From contig NC_052397.1 in NCBI RefSeq assembly GCF_009389715.1, forward strand, positions 10,551,595 through 10,615,594: a stretch of 64,000 nucleotides of DNA, written 5' to 3'. This document shows, one piece after another, positions 45,942-59,600 of this stretch. The position numbers and the translations under genes are program-made. The stretch comes from Phoenix dactylifera (Eukaryota > Streptophyta > Magnoliopsida > Arecales > Arecaceae). The notes beneath the pieces were generated by a model, which was not told where the DNA came from, searched no databases, and saw only the letters and a list, made by a program, of their open reading frames with translations. Within the stretch, counting starts at the first letter, position 1, and the number at the start of each line of letters is the position of its first letter.

Positions 45942-48209
45942 TTTTTTTTTTTTTTTTTTGGCTAAGATGGATATATTATACAGATTTAGTACAAATATAA
46001 CTAAAAAAGTCAAAAAATAGCACTTTCTAAAGAGCACCAGGCAACTCCCTCTCCCCCAACCAAATAGTGTCTTCAGAGTGGTTGGCCATATAAGAAACCA
46101 TCCAATCCACTGCCTCATTGGCCTCACAATATATATGCTTCGCATGGAAGGCTAATCCTCTGTAGGTTATTGTCTGAATATCTCTAAGAAGAAGGTGAAA
46201 GTTGCCCACACTACCCTCACTTTGCTGGATCCAGCTAATAATCGTCGCCGAATCCCTCTCCAGCATAACAACCCTGGCCCGCAGAGTCTACCAAGCATAC
46301 CCCAGGCCGGCCTAAGCTGCCCTCAACTCAGCCCCCGAGACCAAGGTATCGAAAATCTGGCAACCACCCTAGAGTCCGGCTCTCTGATAATAAAGCTGGC
46401 CTCGCTCCTTCTACCACCATCCAGCATGCATTTATTGAAATTGATCTTGAGAAAACTCGAAGGTGGGTGCTCCTAGGTGAAGAACACCGTACGAGATGCT
46501 CCACGAGTAAAAGCAGAGCCCCAGATGTCTTGAGTTGTCAACGGTCGGTCCAACAGATGTGATTGCACAATCTCAGCGGCCTGAAGCTGGGTTTGCTCGA
46601 TAACGATCCGTAGTGGGGGGCAAACCTTTCCAAAGGTCCAGGCATTTCTGAACTACGAAATTTGATAAGCCATATATATAGCCTTAATAGCCGCCTGCTA
46701 GGTCCGCAGGGTAGAAGCCTACTGTCTGGTAGCTGCAGGTAGGACGCCGAGTGATACCAGACCTCTGGTGGAGTTGCAGCAAGCTCCCAAATCCTCCTCG
46801 TATGCTGGCACTAGAATAGGGCATGGTCCACTGACTCATCCACTTGGCACTCGAGGCAAGGTGGAAATGCCTAGACCCCTCCTACCCAGCATAAGTCTCA
46901 TTGATAGCTGACCTTGGGCGACCTTCCAGAGGATTAAGGCCACCCTTGGGTGCAATCCGAACCGCCAGATCCATGCGTAATCCCCCTGGGTACTGCTCAC
47001 CAAAGAGAGTGCTGAAGATATTGGCTGTCTTAACCTTGGACCTGCAGGTCGTGCTCCAAATCCTCACATCGGGGCTCGTGGATCTCGAAACTAGCACAAA
47101 TCAGATCCTCTCAGCGAGCTAGGCTCCGAATAGCTGGTCGATCCGGGTAGTGTCCCACCCTCCTCCCCTGGAAGAAGAAGATCGCAGACCCACAACCTGC
47201 CCGAGACCTCGACGTTGATCAGAGTTGGCCACCACCTCACCGACAACGAGTCTACCCAGGGGTCGTCCACCACATCAATACTCTGTCCATCATCGATTAG
47301 CCATCTGCAGTTGGACAAAACTATCGACACATACCTGTTGATCTCCCACCAAATAGGAAAACACCTACGGCCTCTAGAGGAAGGCTCGCCCATCCGTACA
47401 GGCTTATATCGAGCAGCCATCACCTGGCTCCAAAGGCACTACGACTCTAGAACAAATCTAGCTACATGTCGGTTAATTAGGGCCTCTCTCCTAGCCAGTA
47501 GAGACTACACTCTCAACCCACCAGCTCGGATAGGCTCGCAAATCGTCTCCCATGCCACAAGATGTACTCCATGGTTACCTCCAAGCGAACCCCACAGAAA
47601 TTCTCTCAAGAGCCGCTCGATCCTCGTTAGCACCGTCTTTAGGACCACAATATTAGACATAAGGTAGACCTACATAGAGCACAGGATAGCTCTAATCAGG
47701 ATCACCCTATCCATCATGGACAATGAAGCCGCCCTCCAACCCTCCATTCAATCCTATATCCGCTGAACTATCTTGAGGCACTCTGACACCCACAGCCTCC
47801 TCCTCGAGATTGGGACTCCCAAATAGGTCCAGGGCCCCTCTTGCTCCCTCATGACAAACAACCCTCTTATCTCCTGCCGCACATGCATCTCTATACTCGG
47901 ACTGAAACAGATGGTGGATTTGTGAAAATTCACCCTCTGACTAGATGCCTCGCAATAGTCCTCCAGAAGCCCTTTGAGGGCCCGAGCCTCCCTTATCCTG
48001 GTTCTAGCTAACAAGAGATAGTCATCTGCAAATAGAAGGTGAGAGATCAGTCGGGCCCCAAGGGCTGGAACATATGCCTCTAGCTTCCGACTTTGACAGG
48101 TGGCTCGTAAAGCATAGGATAAGATATCAGCACAAAGAATAAATAGAAACGGGGATAAGGGGGGTGCTAACTTGGTTTGAAGCCAAAACATATAACAAGA
48201 GATTCTCAT
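45942..48209 (-). pseudogene. 5'-truncated LINE: RT C-terminal half, zinc-binding region, RNase H, poly(A)
   Basis: On the minus strand the sequence enters mid reverse transcriptase at PPLSPFLFILCADILSYAL. It continues through LLFADDYLLL (FADD core, near 48,030), VNFHKSTICFS and YLGVPISRRRL, then later blocks including FPIWWEINRYV and DGQSIDVVDDPWV (47,420-47,250). It ends with the RNase H tail AFHAKHIYCEANEAVDWMV and GERELPGAL (46,140-46,027). An 18-T run (45942-45959) is the poly(A) tail. The abrupt 5' end near 48,209 is classic 5' truncation. Scattered stops and shifts inactivate it. It is GC-richer and less decayed than the LINE at 10-15 kb. Confidence 0.85.
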
Positions 48210-49140
48210 CGTACATGTAACTTTTTTATTTTAAAATATTATCTAGTTGGCTGCAGATGAGACCTTAATATTGTGAACCTTCCGCCAAGAGGGGCTTCTC
48301 TGTATACATTCTTTAAGAAACAATTATCTTAGATAGTATTGCTCTATATATAATCTTTGATATTAGTAATTTTTTAAGATATAAAACAGAAGTTGGTAGG
48401 GGAAGAAGATGCTAGGAGAAGGCATAATAGGATGTGGATGTGCAAAGAGAAAGGAATTGAACTAAACTTGAAGTTGTTAGTTTGGAGGACAAAAAGCTTA
48501 TAGGCATTTCTAATCTCATCAGGTTAATTTTGTTTTATGTGATACTAAGTCATTAGGGGCTCAGACACATAATTAGTTGCTTAATAAAGGCCAATATACA
48601 AATGCTGATTTGTGTTTTTTTTTATAAATAGGGCTAGAATGAGGGATGCCGGATCGAAATCGGGGTGAGGACAGAACATAAACCTAGGCCTATCCAACCT
48701 CCTAATAATTTTACCAACTGAACCAATTGGACCACGCATACTTAACATACAAGTAATGAATCAAAGATGAAAAAATTATAAAACCTTTTTGCCCTTGAGC
48801 TCAATGAATGATACTAATTTAATAGGTTGGTGAAGTTGTGAGTCACATGCTAGCAAATATTTTTGGGAACAACAGTTTATGAAAAAAACACACATGTTCG
48901 AGTTTTTGCGACTACAATTAAATCCATAGAGAAACAAGATGAATTTTTGTCTGTAATATCAACAAGCATTCATTTGTAAAAGACCCAATATATTATCAAT
49001 CAGCCGTTGGCTCAGTCATGGGAGAAAAAAAGCCTTATTTCTCTTCGAGCATTAGCCAAGCTAGCAAAGCTTGGTGCTTCCGAAGTTACACCCTTCCATC
49101 TCTCTCTCTTTCGGATCTAATAATTCCAGTTAGGTTACAG

Positions 49141-49250
49141 AAGTTGATCATGGACCGGGCCTCGGGCTTAAACTATCTTCATTTTTAGTCAGACTTTGGG
49201 CCAGCCTATTTAGAATTTGACAAGCCCAAGCCCGACCCATGATTAGCTCT
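49141..49250. repeat. Short inverted-repeat remnant, MITE-like
   Basis: TGATCATGGACCGGGCCTCG near 49,145 is mirrored by TAATCATGGGTCGGGCTTGG on the opposite strand near 49,245. Arms are about 28 bp with roughly four mismatches and one gap. No convincing target duplication. Confidence 0.4.
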
Positions 49251-50061
49251 ACTTACTGGTAAGTGGGGTCCCTTTGTCTAGGGCCAGCCTGGTTTGGAGT
49301 AGGCTCCTATGCCTAGAAGGTTTACGTTAATAATCATGTTTAGAGAGCTTATGAATTTTGGTTGGATTATGATGTATATTTTTTTGTTCTTTTGGCCGGC
49401 TTTCTTGAGGTTTCTCTGCATCAGTTGACCCTAATGTGATCGGCAGAACCCAATAATGTCCGGTTTTGGATGGGCCTTTATGGCCCCACAAATCCTCACA
49501 AAGATGGCGAATTGAACTCAAATTCTCAAAAATACTTGCATCACCTAGAAACAAATTTTAGTATGTAAAGAAGATACCATAGACAACATTACGCTTGTTT
49601 TTGCAGTTTGATATTATTGTAGGTACTCATGTTCTGTTTTCTTACGTGAATCTGTTTAAAATTGTATTTGTTGATCGATGATCAAGCCTTGTATTCTAGT
49701 TTCTGCCGGCTTGTTTTAGGCCACAAATTGATCTAGTCAGCTTACACCATGTATTCCTGGCCTAGAAAGATAAATCCCTCTAGTTGAACTATTTATATAT
49801 CCTCTTGCAATTTTTTGACGTCTGTTTGCTGGACACCATAATCATAATAAGCTGCTATGACCAGTAAAATTTTAACAATAATATACTTGACTATCCAATT
49901 TTCTGAAAACTCAGATGTACATCCTTCTTTATCTCTATCTAATCTATACTACTATATAATAAAAATAATAAAAGACGTATATTCTTCGTTGCCCTAGTTC
50001 CACTCTGAGTTAAACTCAATTTCTATAACCCTTTAATTTTTTCCTTTCAACACTGTCACAC

Positions 50062-50064
<3 letters not shown>

Positions 50065-50098
<34 letters not shown>
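50065..50098. repeat. (AG)n microsatellite
   Basis: About 17 uninterrupted AG units. Confidence 0.95.
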
Positions 50099-50100
<2 letters not shown>

Positions 50101-50664
50101 ATTTCTTTAGTTGCTCTTAGTTTGTCAGAACTCTACATTGGAACCCAAGATTCCATTTGGCTATAGCACCTAATGCAGTATTTTCTTTTTCTCCACTTAT
50201 TATTTTTTTCTAAGCGAGACTATTTGTTTTATTTGTCTTCTTTTATATGACCTAAACTTGTGCATCACGTATGCTAAATACAAACTTTTGTGTTGCAAAA
50301 TCTCAAAATGCATATAGTGCAATTCTGTATCTCGATAGTAGCTTTATTTATTGAATAGTGAAAAATTCAAGATCTATTTCTGCATATTTTTTCTATTAAA
50401 AATACTACTTTCTTTTTTTTCATAGCAAATGGTAATTGACATTTAATTCCTTTTGATTTATAAAAATAGAAAAATCAAAGATACTGAAATCGGTCACCAA
50501 ACTGCATCCAAATCTAACATGTTCATAAACAACTAACCATCTTTTGTTGGCATGCCTCTTAGCACTTTTTGGGTAAATTTGTAGCTGAATTTTCTACTTA
50601 CTAATTAATTACATTTTAATATTTTTATTATTGCTTTTTTTTTTCTTCCTTCCTTGAATCAGCT

Positions 50665-51145
50665 GTGGCCACTCTCAGGTGTCTCCCGGGCCACGGCTTC
50701 TTTCTGCCGGTGCAGTACAAGTGCCGGCCATTGGGGTTGTGGGCTTGGTGCTGGGACTGGGTCCTGATTTTAAGGCGTGGGAGTCCGCTAAGGGTACTAG
50801 TAGGAACAAGAAAGGAATCCTATGAGTTAGGTTGGATTCAGGGTCCGAGTGATCTGGGTGGAGACCACCTCCTACTTCGAGATACTTGGTCGATAGCCGA
50901 AAACGGAGTGGTGTTCCACGCTAAGCATGTTTTTAGGGAGGCCAATGATGTTGCAGACTGGGTGGCCGCTCATGTGGCCAATTACTCTGGCGGCACATTA
51001 TGGATCCGGAAAGGTGAGTTGCCTAGAGTATTTCGTGATGTGTTGTTTTTTGATTTTATTGGGTGTGTCCGTACTCGTGCAGTCCGACTCACCCGCCTTA
51101 ATCCAAAAATAAGAAGAAAAAAAGAAAAAAAAGAAGGAAACCTAT
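50665..51145 (+). pseudogene. LINE 3' end: RNase H domain and A-rich tail
   Basis: The frame reads HLLLRDTWSIAENGVVFHAK, HVFREANDVADWVAAHVANY and GGTLW, the late half of plant LINE RNase H including the conserved REAND...AD motif. Then come DFIGCVRTRAV and an A-rich tail (51,107-51,140). It is the same family as 45,003-45,187 and 45,942-48,209. Upstream of about 50,860 the frame no longer resembles RNase H, so truncation lies there or earlier. Confidence 0.75.
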
Positions 51146-53375
51146 AGTGATCTAGGTTCCTTTGATTCACGAAGTACCAAAAAAAAATAAATAAAAATAC
51201 AGATGATAGCCCTGCACATAACTGTAGACTTTTGTGGTCCATGGCTATGTAGACAGAGGGACATGTAGCACGTTAAGGCCATGACAACGAGCCTTAAAGG
51301 CCCAGTTTGGAACATATCCTTCCTTAGTTATGGGATAAATGCCGAGCAGGACTGAAAAATGTCTGGAATTGCTAATTTTTTACAGTTTGAGGAACCTAGG
51401 CTATCATCATATTTTATCTCACCTATATTTATGAGACAACCAAGATAAACTCTTTATTACCAGAAAAATGACCATAAGTAGAAGAGCGTTTATGTCCTTT
51501 AATCCAACAACAATCCCTATTTTTCCGGTGTAGTGTGATGCGATCTAATCATGACATGGGGATAAAATTATCCCACCTTTTTTATGCCTCTTGGGTCTGT
51601 TAGCCTCCTCCTCTGGTCAATCAGCATGAAGTTAGGTTAGCAGGATGGTTATTTGGGTGCCGCCCTGTTGGGCGGTACATCTTATCCTATCGCATCTGGA
51701 ATAGCCAATAGAAGACTCTTAATTTCCTAATAGATAGACCATATATACTTCTCAAAGCATGGAAATTTTTTTGTTTAAGATACATATTTTGATACCTCAA
51801 AAGAGCCTAGACCTAATCCAAACCAATCTAAAATCAAAGTAGGTACGATACGAAATAGGTTTTCTCGAACCGGGCCATGACCCTCCAATTAGCTCAGCAT
51901 GGAACAAAATTTAGACTCGACACCTCTAGGTCTTGATCCACTAAAACCATATCGGATACTTGCGCTTTAAAGAATCAAATGAAATGCATCGAGTTTTCTA
52001 TATTTTGATCGGCGAACAAAGTATAGTTTGAATGTGATGCGAAATCTCCATTGCTGAAAAGATTAAATTAAGGTAGGGGATGATATCTCCTCAATGAGAG
52101 AGTTGTTGTTGAGTTAGGAAACCAATCATGTGCCGAAGCCCATGGCATGGCCAAGCAGGCACATGCATGCGTCGCCTGTATTGCCAAGGGACCCACAAAT
52201 GAGATCTCACCAAAAGGCTGGCCCCCAAACTTGTAGCATCTTAGACGGCAAATGTTGGTGTGCCCTAGGCCCCACTGGATGGACCAGTGACTTGAAAAGG
52301 GTGCCGCCTATAACGGATGTCTAGAAAATAATGAGAGAAGCATCGTTGAGTGGTGCCTGCATTGAGTCAGTGCCTAAAACATTTGGAACACTCGCCATGG
52401 ACCACAAGTGTTCACCTCTTGAACCACTGGTAGTGAAGGGTCAGAGGTACACTGTACACCTATTACAGGCTTCCTTATATCTCAATACCAATCAGCATTC
52501 AGGATTAAGCATGAGACTCATCCCTAAAAAAAAAAAAAAACTACTCTCTTCCCCCTGTTCCTTATTCTCTCTCCTGATTCACTATTACTAATTAAGGACT
52601 GCTTTAGCCTAGAGAAGAAAAAAAAAGAGAGAGAGGAAAGTAGGTTCGATGGAGAATGGAGAGATGCTTCATGTTGGAGTATTCAAAGAAAAGAGATGGA
52701 AAAGATTTCTACATTTTATATAAAGAAAAATTAGAAAAAAATATTCTTAATTTTTTTTTATAACAAATATTTTATATAATTTTTTTGAAAAAGTAGGTAC
52801 TCACCCAAACATTAATTACTTTGAAATATTACTTTCCTATAATCAACAAAACATGCAAAAAGTACTTTTTTAGACATTATATATTTAGGCATCAACTTTT
52901 TATAAAAAATATTTCGATGAGAGAAAATTCTTTTCACAGACCAAACTTTTTGCCTTCATTTTTTGAGGGTTGAGAGAGAGTAGTTAGGCATGGACAAAGG
53001 ATTTAGAATCAACAAACAAGGCAAGTAGGGGAAGAATTCACTCTGTTAGGAGGCAACGTAAGTGATTAGATTTATTTGATCTTATTTTTTGTTTTCCTGA
53101 ATCTTCAACAAAAGGGTTGTTGGATCTTCCTCCATTTTTTTTTAAAAAAAAGAATCACAGAAATAAAATCTAGGATTCGTTATGTGCAGAAAACAAAGGG
53201 TTGTTTGGAAAGGAATGTGGTGTGGAAAAACTAATGATTCATCCACTCTTGTTCTTTCAATAATATAGTTTCTTTAATTTGTTGGTAAAGAACAATATCA
53301 AGAGAGGTATGTTTAAGAAATTGAGTCACTTTTACTGTGATATTATTGAAGTACATGTGTAACACCGAGCAAACA
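51146..53375. other. Intergenic, no gene seen
   Basis: Ordinary AT-rich sequence with short A-runs; open frames at 52,130-52,591 have no domain. Confidence 0.4.
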
Positions 53376-53945
53376 AAAAGGTTGGTTCTAATAAGCTTGG
53401 AGGAGTTGGTGCATGGGTATTTAGCGGTGGTGCTGCGAGACAAACTAAGATGAGGTGGGGGCTACTGCTTCATGGATTTCTATTGCTTGTTGTGTTCAAC
53501 TTCTTCAGTATGATCGCTTGCTATACTAGAATCTTAAATAAGTTAACATGCTTGCCATGAATTTATGATCATGGCTTATAGAAGACCTAGATTATTCCCC
53601 TTGGAAGTTCTACTAGTGGCCAACCTTGCATAAAAATTTTTCAAGGCAATTAAACCATACTATCAAGATGGTAAGCAGCATTTTGAGAGGAATAATGAGC
53701 AGCATTTTGGACCATCATATAGCAATACTACATGATACTTCAAGGGAGCAAAATGATCAAGCCAATTCAGTGGCTAAGATACAAGGAATCTCACTCGACA
53801 ACGCCTTTGGGATGAGATCGGTTAATTAGCTGCTGCAAAGCAAGGTAGACATTGAATTAGGTTGTCAAGAAGCTCAAAATGTTCATCGCTTGGTTGAAGA
53901 CTTTTACAACTGTTTGGTTTTGTAGGCCCTAGCCCAACCATCAAA
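53376..53945 (+). pseudogene. RNase H-like retroelement fragment
   Basis: Plus-strand translation gives GSNKLGGVGAWVF (about 53,385-53,425) and, after breaks, DHHIAILHDTSREQNDQANS with VAK (about 53,710-53,780). That is the end of an RNase H domain with the usual RE.N..A(D/N).(L/V)A motif. A short A-run follows near 53,944. The fold assignment rests on these two motifs only. Confidence 0.5.
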
Positions 53946-56540
53946 AAAAGAAAAATCCAACAACAACTAGCATCATTTAGTTGAAAGCTACCAGTCTTAT
54001 TTTCATATTAGTCATGAATAGTTCTTGAATAAATCATAAAATTCATGATAATTGATTGACTCCTGCTTAAGTCATTCACCTAAGAATAAGTCCAGAATCA
54101 CTCTGCCAATTCATTAACAATTCAATATTTTTTTTTTCATATTTACAGAACAATTGCACTCTAATCCATAAACAACAAATGATCCAATCCCTCTTTGACC
54201 ACTGTGACGGGTATGCAACGACTAAGAGGGCTTCACTGACTATCCAACAAACATCCTTGTCTGCCTCTCAAAAACACCATTATTCCTATAACTTTCCGTC
54301 AAAATAGATTGTTTTACAGTAAGATATTCTTCCACCGTTTCTACGACTAGCAAACCGGCAACGCAACCATCCCTAAGGCCACAGGGTACAAAGAATATAA
54401 GAAATGGAATGAGGAGATAAAATTTGAGGCGGTCAGGCACAGGGTACAAGGAATACAGGAAATGGAATGAGGAGTGGTTGGCTTACATCCCTGTGGGCCA
54501 CAAATTGCATGGTCCAAATTAAAACCTTATGGCTTGGGGTGGCAATGAAAAGATGACACCAGTAAAGGTCAATTCAGAAACCTAAGGAAGTTACACTTTA
54601 TATGCCTTTAAAAGAAAGAACAGGCCCACCATTCTCCATCCAAGTTAAATGATATCTATTTTGGATTGGGCACTTACTGCCCAGGGGACCACCTGTTGCT
54701 GGCTTTTACATGACTTAACTTCCTCAAAGCCTGTCCTGAAACTCCTGTTCTCAAAAACTGTGGCAGAAAGAGATGAAACATGAAATATGATGCATGCAAC
54801 CACCAATCAATGTTAATACCTAAAATTATTGTCAGATGAACACATGAACTGTTTTTCCTTCCACCAGGATAGCACCTCAAAATAGACTGGGATTCAAATT
54901 TCTACCAAACTAAAATGATGGGTGGATCAGTGTGACTAGTGTGACCATCTGATCACTATTCCTAAGACAAACTAGCCCTCCCGGAAGCCGCATCTACAAG
55001 GCGCTTATAAACCCATGTAGAAAGCCACGATCTAAGCTAGAATGACCGTGTGAGAGTATGAGTCTTTGGATTGCCTTCTTCTATGCAGAAAAGGACCCAT
55101 GTATGCCATCGCAGAGAGAAGTACCATCAGAAAGAGAGCTTTTCTGTAGTCACTAAGCTTGGATAACCGACCAAGAAGTCAGGTCATAAAGGTAAAAGTA
55201 GGTTCCCGGAACATAGAGCCGCCCAAAGACAGCCTTCCGGCCACATCAGCAGGTTAGAAGACAATATTCACTACAAATCTATTCCAGCTTCTTTCCTTCC
55301 TGTAGCTCTTCTTCTTTGTTTAAAGCTTAACTCACATTTCGGGAGCGGATGCTGCTCGAGCTAAAGATATGCCCCCCACTCTTGAACAGCTCTCACTTGC
55401 CTTGGCCGATAGCTTAGATGACCGGCCGTTAGGCGTGCAAAGTAGGCAATAGATTCTAGCAAATGGGCCTTTCTTCCATGTCTGTGACAACATGGGGATG
55501 ATACATTACATAAACCAGACAACCACAATCCCCCGAGGTATTGAGAGAACTGGCAAGCCATAAAACATGGTCTCTACCCTACACCTAGATGCACTGGTCA
55601 TATTTGTGTCTGATCTGTATGGTAGTTATGAATTACACTATCCATCAATTTTGACTAAAACAAAGAGGCTCCTTGTTAGGGGAGGTGAGGTATTAATATA
55701 GCACAAACTCATGCCAGTATTTGCAAGTAGAAATCAATTTCAACTTGGCCAAGCAAGTCCTCAAGAACCTAGTCATGAGTTTAGGATGGAAGACAAAGGC
55801 ATCAAGGCACCACCCTCCATGTATATTGTAAGGGATGCTATGACTACCTATAAAGATAAAGAGAGAAAAAAGAAGGGATATGCTGACCCAAGGTACAATG
55901 GAGCCAGCCCAGAACATCTTGAGAAACAAAAAGTCATTTCCAGAAAGAAACTAAAAATACTGTACCCACATGAAAACATGCTTCTTACAGCTAGGAAAAG
56001 CAAGATACTCACTAAGAGGTTTGTTGAACAAAATAAAGGCAATAGAAGCTACAGTTGTTGAGCATGCAAGCAACAAATAAAGTTTCCTGAAAGCAAATTT
56101 TTCATAGAAATGAATCAGAATATTTGGTAGCCTTATTCTTAGGGACCCACATAGTATCCCTGGAAGTTTCACACTAATAAATCAGCCTGTTTCTGGTACA
56201 ACTGCAGTAAAAAGAGAAAAAATAAAAAGCGCATACCTGACAATAACTATCACATTGCCAGATATTACAGAAGTTTTTTTTCTTAAAAAAAGAGCAGAAG
56301 ACTATATGGCGCCACAGCATAAATCAGAACACTCTTCTGAATATATCCCGCAATCTGATTTTACATCTCAATCAAACCACGAAAAACAAAACCTAAACTC
56401 TATGCAGAGATGAAACTCAAATCTCAAACCGTACACAAAATCCTATATATTTAAAAACTCTGGATTTAAATTTTGGAAGCCAACTCTGGTTAGCTCTAAA
56501 TAATGAACTAGCCCATATATTTTAAGGGAACATCTGCGTT
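53946..56540. other. Intergenic or hnRNP 3' flank, including a composition-shifted block
   Basis: No gene recognised. 54,950-55,560 has a more balanced base composition and lacks the A/T runs of its surroundings. 54,315-54,470 contains a short direct repeat ('cacagggtacaa' followed by 'ggaatgaggag', twice). Confidence 0.4.
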
Positions 56541-56610
56541 CACCATCAAGCGCCTAATTCACTGGATTTTTCACCTACAATAAACTCCAATCTTTGAAAG
56601 AATAATTCTC

Positions 56611-59600
56611 CTAGGCAGCGATTCCTGAGCAAGCGATCACCAAAAACAAATAGAATATCAGAAAAGCTATCATCATTGTTAATTATTGTTGAGGAACAAC
56701 AGAAAAATAAATGCTGAACACTGAGCAATATAAGACAGGAGTTCTTCATATACTTCTAAACTATCTAGTCCATGCAATAATAAACATGGCAAGCATGCAT
56801 GAAATATTAAGCCATCCCTCAAAATAAACAACCATATTATTAGAATTAATGCAACAAAGAAACACTATTACATATAAAAAATTGTTCTGCCTATGTGTCC
56901 GCAATGCTTGACAGAACAAAATTGGCTAACCATATAACACTTTGTACCCGCTATTTGATGTGGTTAGCATTATGAGCATTCACTTTGATTTGTTTCTATT
57001 AAAAGCTAGTAGCTACATTGCTATGCATTTCACTCAATCAAGTAGATTGACAGGCACACCAAAAGCACTGTTTTATCAAATCCTTGATAAATTTACTTCT
57101 ATAATAATAACATCGGAATCATCAGAGGACAAAACATAATTGTTGTGAACCAGATTGTGTACATCATGAACATTATGGATGTATATTAATACTATCTTCT
57201 TGAAGGAAATGATTTGGCAAAATTATTTTTTAATGTTCAACCTTCTACATAAACAATCTGTAACCAATTCTTCTATCATCAGACTATTATAACACATTTA
57301 AGGTTTGACACGACAACCATTTAAGCTATGTTGGATGTCATCTTTCCTTATCAGCATGATATCACACAAAATGGTGGAAAGGAGAAGAAGCCAGAAGATG
57401 AAATTGAACAGATCTAGAGTTGTTGATAAGGGAATCTACATTTTGGGGACAAAGTAAGTAACCTTTTCAGCGGATTTTGATGTGGATTGCTTTTTGAGAA
57501 CCCACAAGCTTCCCTTTCCCCGCTTCTCTTCCAATCCCTTTCTGCTTGTGCAAGAGTTGTCCCACAGATATGGTAATTAAAATGAGTCCTTAAAGTTACC
57601 TTAGACATTATATGCTACATTTTCCTTTACCTCACACAAATCATAATGGGAATTATTGACAATCATTAAACCTTGTAATTAAGTGCTTCTTGGAAAACAT
57701 GCCATCAATTAGCAATTCAAGTGAGAGGTGATTAATTTCTAAATTTGACTCATTTGTTTTCAGTTGTCATCTTAGCAAATAAATCATAGGATAGCCCATG
57801 GACAAGCCCAGTGAACAAGTGCCATTTGGATTACGCCATAGCGAACTCTGGAAAAAAGGTATACATTCAACATAAAGAGTTTCCAACATTGATGACTTTA
57901 TGATAACAAAGTAGAAAGAAGAAACACTTGCAAGTATTAAATGGTTTTGGATAAGCAAAGGCCAAGGTAAAGCCAACTAGGAGTGGATTTCAAATCCAAA
58001 TTGAAAGTCAAATGAAATGGAGGGACCAAATAATGCGGACGAGGAAGAGAAATTATTTTTGAAGAGCCCAATGATGATGATAGGATACTGCCAATGCCAT
58101 GTAGATAGGAAAAATGCTTTCTATTTATGCTAACTTTCACCAACACTCAGCACATGTAATGCAGATGACATTTTTTATGGTCATGAGAACTTAATGATGG
58201 TCATGATACAATCAATCTACTAAGTACATTTAATATTTTTTTGGATTATGTACTTCTTTTGTTTTCTTGCTAAAACATATTCAGGCCTTAAGAGGGGTTT
58301 TCTTCACAAAAGAAGGGAGGGACATCAAAGAAACATTGACTATCTAAACATGCAAGAATTGCACAAACATATTGTGCAGATATTCAAATATTTTGACATA
58401 CATTACTCATTCAATTGAAGACAGCAAGAAGAAACTGTGTAGAGTTCAATGTTTTTCACGAATGTAAAAATATTTTCTATACTACCATTTTCCTCTATAT
58501 AAAACTCACAAGCAGTAAAATAAGGTGATGGAGTCCCTTACCTATATTTGTATATCAGTTAGAAACATCAAAGCCACAATATTACTACATAATCTCAATT
58601 ATCTAAGATGTAGCTTATGAAATAAAGGAAATTCATCTCACAGGGAAATAAAATCAAGCTGAACGAGTCTCTCACCTCTATTTGTTTGTCTATTGGTAAT
58701 ATTGTAACCACCCATATAATCTGCTGAACCCTTGGCAGTGCCATCTGAAGGTGCATTGCCGAGTCCATAACTGAATGGACCAGATCCATCAAGCTCCAAA
58801 GATGCAGACCTCCAAGTGGTGTCTCCATAGATTGAACTACTACCATATGGATCTGCATAGTTTCCTTCATATCCATTGCTTGATGCAGTGAAGGAGGGAT
58901 TAACAGAACCAGTCCCGGTGTTTCTTCCATAATTGCTGGAACCCAAACCAAAGCTATTCTCACCAGTTCTATAACCCAGACTCCCACTAGCATAGCCTGA
59001 ACCACTGCCCACACCATGAGCCGAAATAGGAGAAGAGGAACCTCCCCAATTCAGGTTACTATTACCAAATCCACCAAGGTTCCCACTTCCAGATGCCATG
59101 AAGGCATTAGAGCTTGCAGAGCTGGTAGTATAATTAAGGCCACTATTACCCCATAAGTTACGGGCCATTGAACTGAAAACAGACCCAGTACTACCGCTAC
59201 CTCCACTATAGCCAATAGGGCTACTATATCTATTAGAATTCCCACTATAGTAAGGGCTCAATGGCCGTCCATAACTGAGACTGTTATTGAAATTTGAGTT
59301 TCCACCATAGTTGGGGCTCATCCCAGGCTCAAAGTTCATCCCAATTCCATAGCCAGGACCCAATGAAGGGAATCCATTACGCCCACCAGCTAGTGCCCCA
59401 AATCTACCATCCATCCTCATTCCATAGCCACCTATGGAGCTTGGACTGTAACCCTGAGTGTACCCATTGAGAAAGCTATTGACCCTGCTCAGACCATAGT
59501 TATATGCCCCAATAGGCAAGCGCATGCTTGGCCCTGGGGACATTTCCTTGGGAACAGCCTTCTTAACTTCAACCATCTTGCCATTGAGCTCATGAAAGGT

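Larger units (their letters stand above)
48210..50660. other. Intergenic with small repeats
   Basis: No gene seen. It contains a possible short TIR element (49,141-49,250) and an (AG)n microsatellite (50,065-50,098). Confidence 0.5.
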
